Shown here piece after piece: positions 10,258 to 18,019 of a stretch of DNA of 64,000 nt. Position numbers and translations under genes: made by a program. How positions within the stretch are numbered: position 1 is the stretch's first letter; every line of letters begins with the position of its first letter. This stretch comes from CAVXHQ01 sp963761735 (GTDB lineage: Bacteria > Pseudomonadota > Alphaproteobacteria > Rhodobacterales > Rhodobacteraceae), in NCBI GenBank assembly GCA_963761735.1, contig CAVXHQ010000001.1, forward strand, positions 558,001 to 622,000. The letters run 5' to 3'. Below the pieces are notes generated by a model. That model saw only the letters and a program-made list of their open reading frames with translations. It made no database searches and was not told where the DNA came from.

Positions 10258-10878
10258 ATGACTGACATCACGAAAAATGTGGCGGGCCTTTGCTCGCTCT
10301 CGAAAAACTGGTGGGCCTTTGTCCTGCGCGGTGTGCTGGCTCTGATTATCGCCGTGCTTGCCTGGTTTATGCCCGCAGAGGCCGTTCTGGCGCTCACACT
10401 CGTGTTCGGTGCCTTCGCCTTTGCCGACGGCGTCTTCGGGCTCGTCGCCGCCGTACGGCAGGTCCGCGAGGGCGATCGTTGGGGCTGGCTGGCCTTCAGC
10501 GGCGTGCTGGGCATCCTGACGGGCCTCGTCGTGCTGGTCTCGCCCTTTGTCGCCAGCTTCGTGCTGGCCGTGTTCCTCTGGGCCAGCATCGCCTTCTGGT
10601 CGGTCTTCTCGGGCATGTTCGAAATTGTCACCGCAATCCGTCTGCGCAAAGAGATCGATGGCGAGGTCTGGCTCGGGCTGAGCGGGATCGTGTCGGTCCT
10701 GCTGGGCGTCTTCGTTATCTGGTTCCTGGCGACAAGCCCTGTGGAAAGTCTGCTGGCCCTCGGCTGGCTGCTGGCGATCTACGCCGCGATATTCGGCGTC
10801 ACGATGATCCTGCTTGGTTTGAAGCTGCGAAACACGGACGTCGAGGCGGGTGACACTGCGCGCGCGGAGGCGCCCTGA
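10258..10878 (+). CDS. HdeD-family membrane protein (stress/acid resistance)
   Basis: A 206-residue inner-membrane protein with six predicted hydrophobic segments, arranged as in HdeD (DUF308): FVLRGVLALIIAVLAWFM, VLALTLVFGAFAFADG, the paired GVLGILTGLVVLVSPF and later ALGWLLAIYAAIFG helices. HdeD members occur in enteric acid-resistance clusters and in transmissible stress-tolerance loci. ATG 10258 follows AGGAGG and the gene starts 29 bases after clpK, so the two are probably co-transcribed. Confidence 0.87.
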   Translation: MTDITKNVAGLCSLSKNWWAFVLRGVLALIIAVLAWFMPAEAVLALTLVFGAFAFADGVFGLVAAVRQVREGDRWGWLAFSGVLGILTGLVVLVSPFVASFVLAVFLWASIAFWSVFSGMFEIVTAIRLRKEIDGEVWLGLSGIVSVLLGVFVIWFLATSPVESLLALGWLLAIYAAIFGVTMILLGLKLRNTDVEAGDTARAEAP

Positions 10879-10914
10879 AACACCTTGAAGCACGTTTTTG
10901 GAAAGGAGGTCACC

Positions 10915-11064
10915 ATGTTTAAACTGAGAGGACATAACCCCGACGAAGAAGGACGAGGCCGATCCCGTGGCTCTGGCATCGTTGGAGTCCTTCCCGGCTT
11001 CCGACCCCCCGGCCTGGACCGGAACGACCTTGGCGGGGCGCTGAACTTTTCGGGCGCGTGGTAA
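10915..11064 (+). CDS. 49-residue orphan ORF with strong ribosome site
   Basis: ATG 10915 lies five bases after a perfect GGAGGT in GAAAGGAGGTCACC. The product (MFKLRGHNPDEEGRG..., ending GGALNFSGAW) is Gly/Arg/Pro-rich and matches nothing I know. It sits 36 bases after hdeD in the same direction. It could be a real small protein of the island or the front of a gene lost by deletion; the ribosome site argues that translation at least starts here. Confidence 0.45.
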   Translation: MFKLRGHNPDEEGRGRSRGSGIVGVLPGFRPPGLDRNDLGGALNFSGAW

Positions 11065-11146
11065 ACGGCCCGGCCACGCGCCCGCCCCGCAACCTGGGCC
11101 GAACATTGTAACGTCATCACGAACTGAATCGAGAAAGGAGAGACCC

Positions 11147-11389
11147 ATGTTAAATCGCAACCTACTCACCTCATCGGTCAGTGCCCTGGCGCTGACGGCC
11201 ATGCTGGCGCTGCCACCGGCCTTTGCGCAGGATACACCGCCCCCCCCGACCTCCCAGACGAATGAGGCGGTGAGCGAACCGGTGCAGGACCAGGCAGCTG
11301 CGCAGGTCGATGAGAGACGCAAGACGCTCCTCGATGACGCGACACGCGCCCTGGAAGAAACCGAGGCGGCTGTAAGAGCTTCTCGATGA
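11147..11389 (+). pseudogene. 5' fragment of a YfdX-like periplasmic protein
   Basis: Eighty codons start with a signal peptide (MLNRNLLTSSVSALALTAMLALPPAFA is its extent, residues 1-27) preceded by AAAGGAG. The end of the ORF, KTLLDDATRALEETEAAVRA, resembles the first helix of YfdX. One base out of frame the match goes on as LDEGDTEG and then stops, and CbpA tail sequence follows at once. So the gene has lost its 3' part by a deletion joining it to cbpA. YfdX genes are standard members of transmissible stress-tolerance loci. Family call is moderate because only a short helix remains. Confidence 0.6.
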
Positions 11390-11565
11390 GGGTGATACCG
11401 AAGGGTAAGGGGATCAAGTCCGCGAACGCATCCGCAGGCGATCAGTATGTCAGCCTGAAGATCGTGCTGCCGGACAGGATCGACGGCAACATGGAAGACC
11501 TGGCCCGACGCTGGCGCGATGCGGCCCATCATGATCACCAAAAGTCGATGGGAGGCGTGTCATGA
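11386..11565 (+). pseudogene. 3' fragment of a CbpA-type J-protein
   Basis: An open frame of 59 codons ends in GDQYVSLKIVLPDRIDG, NMEDLARRWRD and KSMGGVS, which is the last part of the C-terminal substrate-binding domain of CbpA/DnaJ co-chaperones. The J-domain, G/F linker and most of the substrate domain are absent. The stop overlaps the ATG of the next gene (cbpM) by four bases, the arrangement of an intact cbpA-cbpM operon. The 5' side joins the truncated yfdX-like gene near 11400. Confidence 0.75.
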
Positions 11566-11911
11566 AACTGGATGAGAGCGCCGTGGTCGCCACCGTCCGG
11601 CGAATACAAACTCCGGGAGCTTCGGTTCTGGGTCCGCGAGGGCTGGATCAGGCCCGAACAGGGCACGGACGGGCCGCCCTTCGACCAGATGCAACATCGC
11701 CCGTATCCGTCTGATCTGCGACCTGAGAAAAGAGATGGCGCTGCCCACGGCCTCGGTTCCGGTGATCCTCTCTCTTCTCGATCAGATGCACGGGCTGCGT
11801 CAGGAGTTGAGATTTCTGGCTGAAGCAGTCGAGCAGCAGCCGGAAGTGGCCCGCCGGGCCGTTCTGGGGGCATACCGAAGGCGCGGCGGAAAAAGGCAGA
11901 CCAGACCATGA
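11562..11911 (+). pseudogene. cbpM: CbpM-like chaperone modulator, two frameshifts
   Basis: CbpM binds the J-domain of CbpA and inhibits it. Three pieces in three frames make one CbpM: MKLDESAVVATVRRIQT from 11562, RELRFWVREGWIRPEQGTDG from about 11607, and ARIRLICDLRKEMALPT through VILSLLDQMHGLRQELRFLA from about 11696 to the TGA at 11909. Each junction is restored by deleting one base (near 11605 and near 11695). Either the gene is decayed or the sequence has two inserted bases. Its partner cbpA is only a fragment, so loss of function would be tolerated. Confidence 0.75.
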
Positions 11912-11926
11912 AACATGGAGGATATC

Positions 11927-12250
11927 ATGGCACGTATCACAATTGAGGATTGTATCGAACGAATTCCCGATCGGTTCGAGTTGGCGGTGTTGGCGGCCCA
12001 CAGGGCACGCCAGTATGCGGGTTATGTCGATATGAACCCCGCTGACAGAGGCCACAACCGCGCGGTGGCTGCCCTGCGCGAGATCGCGCGTGGAGACATT
12101 GATATCGCCGCCTTGCGGCGCGATTACATCCAGTCGCAACAGCTTAAGTTGCCTGATGCGTTACCCGATGACGGCGAGACCGACGAGGAGACGCTGTTGC
12201 TGCAACTGATCGAAGCGGGAACGGCAGAGCGCAACGATGAAAAGAAGTGA
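11927..12250 (+). CDS. RNA polymerase omega subunit paralogue carried by the island
   Basis: A 107-residue protein starting MARITIEDCIERIPDRFEL, then VLAAHRARQ and AVAALREIARG, the signature of RpoZ, which binds beta' and assists RNA polymerase assembly. ATG 11927 follows GGAGG by five bases. The C-terminal acidic region (LPDDGETDEETLLLQLIEAG) is longer than in the core of the family. The TGA stop (12248-12250) is also the first three bases of the IS terminus, so the original 3' end may have been longer. Because housekeeping rpoZ is normally elsewhere, this looks like a second, horizontally carried copy; I cannot see the rest of the genome to confirm that. Confidence 0.82.
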   Translation: MARITIEDCIERIPDRFELAVLAAHRARQYAGYVDMNPADRGHNRAVAALREIARGDIDIAALRRDYIQSQQLKLPDALPDDGETDEETLLLQLIEAGTAERNDEKK

Positions 12251-12565
12251 GGTGCTCCCCATTCCTTGGACAGGATCTGGCGCTTTTTAAGCTTCGATCT
12301 GCTCCTGCTGATCGGGTTGCGTTGCTTTGATTTGCAGTGAGTAGACCACCGCCGGTGGTCGACCGCCAAGGGCCTTGTGCAGGCGGCGGTGATTGTAGAA
12401 CTCTATCCACTTCCGGACACCCGCGCGGGCCTGAGACCCGGTCTCCCAGGCATGCAGATAGACGCACTCGTATTTCAGCGTGCGCCACAGGCGCTCGATA
12501 AAGATGTTGTCCAGGTAGCGGCCCTTGCCGTCCATCGAGATGCGGATGCCGGACCGGCGCAGGCA
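12248..12565 (-). mobile_element. Right remnant of an IS3-family element (terminus plus 3' part of orfB)
   Basis: The IS terminus TGAGGTGCTCCCCATTCC starts at 12248. On the minus strand the last 83 or so codons of an IS3 OrfB integrase follow: RRSGIRISMDGKGRYLDNIF, ERLWRTLKYECVYLHAW, then IEFYNHRRLHKALGGRPPA with the catalytic Glu region of the rve domain, ending at 12287. The first two Asp residues of the DDE triad and all of orfA are missing. Homology fades near 12565. Its orientation is opposite to the left remnant at 6453. Confidence 0.88.
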
Positions 12566-12748
12566 GTCTGGCCGTGCATCATTCTGCGGCCATCCGCGTC
12601 ACGCCGTCGCCAGCGGCGGCCATGCCCTGCCTGTCCAAGGTCCTATCGCGCAGCGATCTGAAAGCGGCATCCATCCGCAACTCCGGACGCAAAGCCTCTC
12701 AAATCTGTAATTGCCTTCCGGTACCCGCCGCCCAGCCCGATCCTGCCG

Positions 12749-14086
12749 CTAGAGTGCCAGTACCAGATCCGCGCGCAGCCCGCCCAAGGCGACGCTTTCG
12801 CCCAGACGCAGAGTGCCACCGTGCGCGCGGGCGATGTCGGCCACGATGGCAAGGCCGAGGCCGACGCCCGATCCCCTGTCCTGATTGCGCGCCGGATCGA
12901 GCCGGGTGAACGGGCGCATCGCTTCCTCACGGGCCGCCGGGTCGATGCCCGGACCATCGTCCTCGACGGTGAACCGGATCGACCGCTCGCCCACGACGAT
13001 CGATACCACGGCCCGCGTGCCATACCGCAGCGCGTTGCCGATCAGATTGTCGAGCGCACGGCGGATCGCCGTCCCCTTGAGCGGCACCGTTCCCTTGAGC
13101 GGTTCTGGCCCGCCCAGCGATGCAATGCCGCGTATCTCACCCACCTCGGCGGCGAGGCCCGCACGCTGCGCATCTGCGACGGCGGCACAGACCAGTGCGA
13201 CGGGATCCTCGGGGCCAAGGTCGTCCTCGGCATCGCCGCGTGCAAAATCGAGGAATCCGTCGATCAGCTTCTGCATCTCGTCGACATCGCGCACCAGTGC
13301 CGCGGCCTCGGGATCGTCGATCATCGACAGACCGAGTTTCAGGCGCGTCAGCGGCGTGCGCAGATCGTGGCTGACCCCCGACAGCATCATCGTGCGGGCG
13401 CTCGTCTGCCGCTCGATCCGGTTGCGCATCGCGACAAACGCCGTGCCGGCCGCGCGGACCTCGACGGCACCACCCGGTTCGAACGGCACCCGCCTGCCCT
13501 TGCCGAAGGCCGAGGCGGCGGTTGCCAGGCGCGCGATGGGCCGTAGTTGGTTGCGCAGGAAGAAATAGGCGATCACCGTCATCAGGGCGCCGAAAAACAC
13601 CATCACGACAAGCAGTTGATGCGGGTTCGTCGCCGATACCCGCGCCCGGTCGAACGTCACGCGCATCAGGCCTTGCGGCAGATCGAGCCAGACGGATACC
13701 GCGTCGTTGCCATCGAACTGCAGCCCGCGCATTTCGGGCAGGCCAAGGGCCAGAACCTGCGCGACCGTCACCCCCGACAGGTCATAGAATCGCCGTCCGT
13801 CGATGGCGGGCGGTGGTTGCACCGGCCAGTCGACGGCAAGGCCCAGCGGGCTACCGACATCGACCGCGCGCGCCGGTCCAAGGTTTTCGGCTGCCGCGGT
13901 CTCGTCGATCAGATAGCGCAGCTCGAGCAGCACGGATCCGGTCATCTGTCGCGTCACCCCTTCGAAATGGCGTTGCAGAAAGCTGACGAATATGACGAGT
14001 TGCAGCGTAAGCACCGGCAAGAGCAGGATCAGCAGCGCGCGCGCATACAGGCTGCGGGGCATCCAGGGTTTGAGCCATCGGAACAT
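12749..14086 (-). CDS. EnvZ-like sensor histidine kinase
   Basis: A 445-residue membrane kinase. TM1 is ALLILLLPVLTLQLVIFV, a periplasmic loop follows, TM2 is LLVVMVFFGALMTVIAYFFL, then a HAMP region, the dimerisation helix with LSGVSHDLRTPLTRLK (phosphorylated His), and the ATPase with RALDNLIGNALRYG, VEDDGPGIDP and GSGVGLGLAIVADIARAHGG. The MFRWLKPWMPRSLYARA start at ATG 14086 is typical of the Rhodobacteraceae EnvZ group. No response regulator gene is adjacent: the downstream side is the IS3 remnant, the upstream side a divergent hydrolase. Confidence 0.93.
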   Translation of the reverse strand: MFRWLKPWMPRSLYARALLILLLPVLTLQLVIFVSFLQRHFEGVTRQMTGSVLLELRYLIDETAAAENLGPARAVDVGSPLGLAVDWPVQPPPAIDGRRFYDLSGVTVAQVLALGLPEMRGLQFDGNDAVSVWLDLPQGLMRVTFDRARVSATNPHQLLVVMVFFGALMTVIAYFFLRNQLRPIARLATAASAFGKGRRVPFEPGGAVEVRAAGTAFVAMRNRIERQTSARTMMLSGVSHDLRTPLTRLKLGLSMIDDPEAAALVRDVDEMQKLIDGFLDFARGDAEDDLGPEDPVALVCAAVADAQRAGLAAEVGEIRGIASLGGPEPLKGTVPLKGTAIRRALDNLIGNALRYGTRAVVSIVVGERSIRFTVEDDGPGIDPAAREEAMRPFTRLDPARNQDRGSGVGLGLAIVADIARAHGGTLRLGESVALGGLRADLVLAL

Positions 14087-14132
14087 GCCCGTTATTAGCG
14101 CCCGGCGCGCCCGGGCGAAAGGAGCAGCAGCG

Positions 14133-15050
14133 ATGCAGGGAGAAATATCGATGCCGCCCCCCGGCGTAGCGGCACAGTTGGCGCCGGGCATCGTGCGGTT
14201 GCTGGCACCCAACCCGTCGCAGATGACGCACTGGGGGACGAACACCTATCTGGTCGGCACCGATCCGCTTGTCATCATCGACCCCGGTCCGGCGCTGGAT
14301 GCGCATTTCGATGCGCTGATGCAGGCCGCGGACGGGCGCCGCGTTTCGTACATCGCCGTCACCCACGCCCACACGGACCATTCGGCCCTTGCCCCGCGCC
14401 TGTCGCGCGCCAGCGGCGCCCCCATCGCCGCCTTTGGCACCGTCAGGGCCGGACGCAGCGCGGCGATGGCGGCGCTCGCCGCCGCCGGTCTGACCGACGG
14501 CGGCGAAGGCATCGACGCCACATTCGTGCCCGACCTGCTGGTCAAAGACGGCGATACCCTCGGCACGGGCGACGCTGCGCTGACGGTGCTGCATACGCCC
14601 GGTCACATCGGCGGGCACCTGTGTTTTGCCAATCGCGCTGGCGACGCGTGGTTTACCGGCGATCACATCATGGGCTGGGCCTCTTCGCTGATTTCTCCGC
14701 CGGACGGCGACATGACGGATTTCATGGCCTCCTGCGCCCGTTTACGCGCTGCCGCGACATCGGGCGCGGGCGCCTTTCCCGGCCACGGCGCACCCGTGCC
14801 GGACCTGAAAGAACGCATCGACACCATCGTTGCGCACCGCCTGTCCCGCGAAACCCGGATACTGGCGGCTTTGGCACAGGCACCGGGCACAGCCGCCGAC
14901 CTCGCAGCGCGGATCTATGACGACATACCCACGGCCCTACGCGCCGCCGCCGCGCGAAACGTCCTCGCCCACGCGATTGATCTGACGCAAAAATCCCGCA
15001 TCCACTGCGGCGGCCCGATCTCGTCCGAAGCGATTTTCCACGCCCTCTGA
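14133..15050 (+). CDS. MBL-fold metallohydrolase
   Basis: A 305-residue metallo-beta-lactamase-fold protein with the metal-binding THAHTDHSAL (HxHxDH), the later GHIGGHLCF and FTGDHIMGW ligands, and a C-terminal winged-helix-like tail (about 230-300) as in LACTB2-type hydrolases. The substrate is not known; nuclease or thioesterase activity occurs in relatives. ATG 14133 follows AAAGGAG. It is divergent from the kinase gene with 46 bases between, so the promoters must overlap. Confidence 0.9.
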   Translation: MQGEISMPPPGVAAQLAPGIVRLLAPNPSQMTHWGTNTYLVGTDPLVIIDPGPALDAHFDALMQAADGRRVSYIAVTHAHTDHSALAPRLSRASGAPIAAFGTVRAGRSAAMAALAAAGLTDGGEGIDATFVPDLLVKDGDTLGTGDAALTVLHTPGHIGGHLCFANRAGDAWFTGDHIMGWASSLISPPDGDMTDFMASCARLRAAATSGAGAFPGHGAPVPDLKERIDTIVAHRLSRETRILAALAQAPGTAADLAARIYDDIPTALRAAAARNVLAHAIDLTQKSRIHCGGPISSEAIFHAL

Positions 15051-15130
15051 GGGTTTCACACCTGCCGCGCGAAAATTTCAGATCGCCACTGGACGCCCCG
15101 CCTGACCGTTGCTATACGCGCAAACGGTAT

Positions 15131-15205
15131 TCCGGCGTAGCTCAGCGGTAGAGCAGTTGACTGTTAATCAATTGGTCGTAGGTTCGATCCCTACCGCCGG
15201 AGCCA
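15131..15205 (+). tRNA. tRNA-Asn (GUU)
   Basis: A 75-base tRNA with encoded CCA. The acceptor stem TCCGGCG/CGCCGGA, anticodon loop CTGTTAA (GTT) and T arm GTAGG-TTCGATC-CCTAC are all canonical. It marks the left edge of the restriction-modification/conjugation segment, a common integration target. Confidence 0.97.
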
Positions 15206-15233
15206 ATTAACTTCTTGATAGTTAAGCAAAATG

Positions 15234-15259
15234 GGCGAACCTTCGGGTTCGCCTTTTTT
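15234..15259 (+). terminator. Rho-independent terminator after tRNA-Asn
   Basis: GGCGAACC (15234-15241), TTCG loop, GGTTCGCC (15246-15253), then six T. A textbook intrinsic terminator. Confidence 0.92.
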
Positions 15260-15369
15260 CGTTTTTGCAACGTTTTTGCAACGCGGACGTCGAACACACG
15301 CCCTGTTGCATATGTTGACATGGAACGTTGAGCGACGCGGTATATTGTGCGCATACTAGGCTCACAGCA

Positions 15370-15429
15370 CGATATGCAGTGCAAACACGATATTTCGGTG
15401 AGGCACAGCAATGCCATCTTAACCGATAT
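15370..15429. promoter_or_regulatory. Three CGATAT boxes upstream of the DNA methyltransferase
   Basis: CGATAT occurs at 15370-15375, 15388-15393 and 15424-15429, the first two inside a repeated CACGATAT and two of them followed by GCA. The last ends 56 bases before the methyltransferase ATG. Controlled expression is common in restriction systems, so these could be binding sites, but no regulator gene is visible here and the repeats are short. Confidence 0.35.
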
Positions 15430-15485
15430 GCAATTTAGAAATGCGAGACCGCCGACGCGGGAACGTTGGCAATGAGGGTAAGAGA

Positions 15486-16706
15486 ATGAGATCAGTCGAG
15501 TTGTTCGCGGGCGCGGGAGGCCTTGGGTTGGGTGTCGGCAACGCCGGGTTCACCCACGAGGCAGTCGTGGAAATCGACCGTTGGGCTTGCGACACGCTGG
15601 CCGAGAACACTGACTGGCCGCTGCACGGCTGGGACAAGGGCGACGTGCGTCAGTTCGACTACGGGCCGCTCAAAGGCAAAGTGAACCTCGTGACGGGAGG
15701 CCCGCCATGCCAGCCGTTCTCGATGGGCGGCAGGCACCGCGCCTTCCTTGATCCTCGCGACATGTTCCCCGAAGCCGCCCGCGCCGTGCGCGAGTTACGC
15801 CCTGAGGCGTTCATCTTCGAGAACGTGAAAGGTCTAAGACGGCAGGCGTTCACGAATTACCTTGAGTATATCAGGTTGCGCCTCCGCCACCCTGACTTGA
15901 CGCCGCAAGACGACGAGGAATGGCTCGACCACCTGAAACGTCTTGAGGACTACGAGACTAGTGGCGCGAGCGGCGGGCTTCTATACAACGTTGTAATTCG
16001 CCTCTTGAACGCCGCCGACTACGGCGTGCCGCAGAAACGAGAACGCGTCTTTATAGTAGGCATCCGCGACGACCTCGCGACCGCATTTCACTTCCCGGAC
16101 GCAACACACTCGCAGGATGCGTTGCTCTGGTCGAAGTGGCGGAGCAGAGAATATTGGACGCGTCACGGGATCGAACCCGTGGAGAACGAACGCGAACAGG
16201 CCCGCGCCGCTCGATTGAAGATCAAGCCTCGCGAGTTGCCGTGGCAAACGGTGCGCGACGCGTTGCAGGACATTCCCGACCCCGAGTTTGAACCTAGAGC
16301 ATCCGTGAAGGTTTCTGACCATCGCTTCATCCCCGGAGCACGCTCATATAAGGGGCACACTGGCAGCCCCCTCGACGAACCGGCTAAGACACTCAAGGCA
16401 GGCGTGCACGGCGTGCCCGGTGGCGAGAACATGCTGCGCCGCCCTGATGGTTCGATCCGCTATTTCTCGGAGCGGGAGAGCGCACGCATTCAAACATTTC
16501 CGGATGACTTCCGTTTCCACGGCTCATGGTCGGAGACGATGCGGCAACTTGGGAATGCGGTGCCAGTGCGCCTCGCGGAGGTTGTTGCCAAGTCGGTGCG
16601 TCACCAGATACTAAGGTCACATGAAAAAAGTGACGCCATACAATCCCTTGGACAAGCAGCACCTTGCCGAAAGCGCAGCAGGGGCACTGCTGAAACAAGA
16701 GCCTGA
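15486..16706 (+). CDS. DNA (cytosine-5) methyltransferase of a type II restriction system
   Basis: A 406-residue C5 methyltransferase that uses SAM to protect its DNA site. Motif I is LFAGAGGLGLGVG (residues 6-18), motif IV GGPPCQPFS has the catalytic Cys75, motif VI is FENVKGL, motif VIII lies in QKRERVFIVG, and NAVPVRLAEVV is motif X. The target-recognition region is about residues 215-330. ATG 15486 was chosen since motif I then begins at the usual distance. It overlaps the nuclease gene by 86 bases. Similarity pattern and partner suggest M.Eco29kI-type specificity (CCGCGG), which is inference. Confidence 0.93.
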   Translation: MRSVELFAGAGGLGLGVGNAGFTHEAVVEIDRWACDTLAENTDWPLHGWDKGDVRQFDYGPLKGKVNLVTGGPPCQPFSMGGRHRAFLDPRDMFPEAARAVRELRPEAFIFENVKGLRRQAFTNYLEYIRLRLRHPDLTPQDDEEWLDHLKRLEDYETSGASGGLLYNVVIRLLNAADYGVPQKRERVFIVGIRDDLATAFHFPDATHSQDALLWSKWRSREYWTRHGIEPVENEREQARAARLKIKPRELPWQTVRDALQDIPDPEFEPRASVKVSDHRFIPGARSYKGHTGSPLDEPAKTLKAGVHGVPGGENMLRRPDGSIRYFSERESARIQTFPDDFRFHGSWSETMRQLGNAVPVRLAEVVAKSVRHQILRSHEKSDAIQSLGQAAPCRKRSRGTAETRA

Positions 16707-17226
16707 GCCGCTTCCGCCTGAGCCGTTCGAGGGCGCGGGCATCTACGCGATATACTACCTTGGCGACTTTGACGCCTACCAACCGCTTGCGGAGATCAAT
16801 CGCGAACGGATGGAGGCACCATTATACGTCGGCAAGGCTGATCCAAAAGGCGGACGTCGCGGTGGTGATTGGGACGCGCCAGCAGGTGCCGCGCTTTCTG
16901 ACAGGTTACGCAAGCATTCGAACTCGGTGGCGCAAGCCGACAACCTCGACCTTGCTGACTTTCGTTGCCGCTACCTTGTTCTTGACGACGTGTGGGTAAG
17001 GATGGCCGAGCGGATGCTGATCTCATGGTACAAACCGCTCTGGAATGTCGTGGTCGATGGGTTCGGCAACAACGACCCAGGCAACCGACGCGCAACTCAG
17101 TATCGGTCACCTTGGGACATCCTTCATCCCGGCCGCCCGTGGTCAGTCAAATTGGCCGAAGGCGAGACAACAGCCGACGACGTGCGGACGAAGATTGCAG
17201 CGCACTTTGCCGCAAGAGACACCTAG
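16621..17226 (+). CDS. Eco29kI-type GIY-YIG restriction endonuclease
   Basis: A 201-residue nuclease. GIYAIYYLG (from residue 40) is the GIY-YIG signature, followed by LYVGKADPKGGRRGG with the basic catalytic residues, a conserved RLRKHSNS, and AERMLISWYKPLWN with the predicted metal-binding Glu130 and the family Asn, then DGFGNNDPG. This is the layout of R.Eco29kI, which cuts CCGCGG. The gene begins inside the methyltransferase reading frame, so methyltransferase translation comes first and may moderate nuclease synthesis. Start ATG follows AAGG. All catalytic elements appear intact. Confidence 0.87.
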   Translation: MKKVTPYNPLDKQHLAESAAGALLKQEPEPLPPEPFEGAGIYAIYYLGDFDAYQPLAEINRERMEAPLYVGKADPKGGRRGGDWDAPAGAALSDRLRKHSNSVAQADNLDLADFRCRYLVLDDVWVRMAERMLISWYKPLWNVVVDGFGNNDPGNRRATQYRSPWDILHPGRPWSVKLAEGETTADDVRTKIAAHFAARDT

Positions 17227-17251
17227 GCGAAATCAACCTAAGCAATCCTCC

Positions 17252-17911
17252 TTACCAACCAAGCGTCGTCATGGTTGTAGCGAGGTCTGGCGCTTCAATG
17301 TCAGGCAGGTTAATCTGGTGGCGGCTGGTGTGTGAATCGCCCATCCAATTGGTGCCCTCCTGCACGGCAATCGTCATATGCCTCTTGGTGACGTTGATGC
17401 CCCGGATGTTATGGAGGTTCTGATTTGCCAGCAGCCAGACGCGGAACCGCTGTAAGTTGTCTGGCTGGAAGAATGCGACGGCATCTTGCAGGTAGCGCGT
17501 GCCATGCTCGATGCGCTCGACCACTGCGACACGCTTCTCCATCAACTTCTCGGCCTCGCGCTCGGTGACACCGTCTGCTTTGCCGACAATGCAAGCGATC
17601 CCGCCCCGTGCGTCACCAAAGGCGCGACAGGATTGACCGAGATAGGCAACGCCTTGCACATCGCTATCCTTGATCTGCTCCCTGACTGCCTTCGGGATGT
17701 AGTGGCCGAGCGCCGACATGGAGGCTTCTGCTTCCCACTCATTCGGCGCAATATCGTTGTCGATTACCGGCAAAAGGTCTGCCGCCTTTCCGATGATCGC
17801 AGCCGCCTGCTGCCGCTTGAGTTGGGTGCCCGCCAATTGATCTCGCTTCCGATCCAACGAATTGACGGTCGCTTTGTCGAAGTATTCCTCAGCACAGACA
17901 TTACCACAGAG
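17252..17911 (-). pseudogene. Unknown gene truncated at its 5' end by IS21
   Basis: The open frame runs 219 codons from the IS21 terminus to the stop at 17252. The visible protein begins LCGNVCAEEYFDKATVN, has a Lys/Arg/Gln-rich helical stretch (DRKRDQLAGTQLKRQQAA) and ends in QINLPDIEAPDLATTMTTLGW. I recognise no family. It converges on the nuclease gene, 25 bases away. The part of the open frame beyond 17911 is antisense to istA and is not part of this gene. It may be an accessory component of the restriction island. Confidence 0.6.
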
Positions 17912-18019
17912 TGTGAATCCCGGAGGCAAACTGGGCCACGGAAACGGTGGGATTACCTGACCGTCGCGGAGTAAAATTCCGCCATTCTGAGACCCGGGGC
18001 GGAAGCTGAGGGTCGGGAG

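Noticed and set aside
10939..11541. Minus-strand coding in the stress island
   Set aside because: Long minus frames here lack ribosome sites and known products, and oppose the clear plus-strand chaperone genes and fragments.
15252..15285. Repeated GTTTTTGCAAC as an att site
   Set aside because: The two copies are adjacent and no third copy was seen at the right edge of the segment.
15300..15345. TTGACA/TATATT promoter for the methyltransferase
   Set aside because: The two hexamers are 20 bases apart, too long for a standard promoter.
15142..15417. Minus-strand ORF across tRNA-Asn with a GRDRTYDQ segment
   Set aside because: It is antisense to the tRNA and its terminator; such artefact proteins recur wherever this tRNA occurs.
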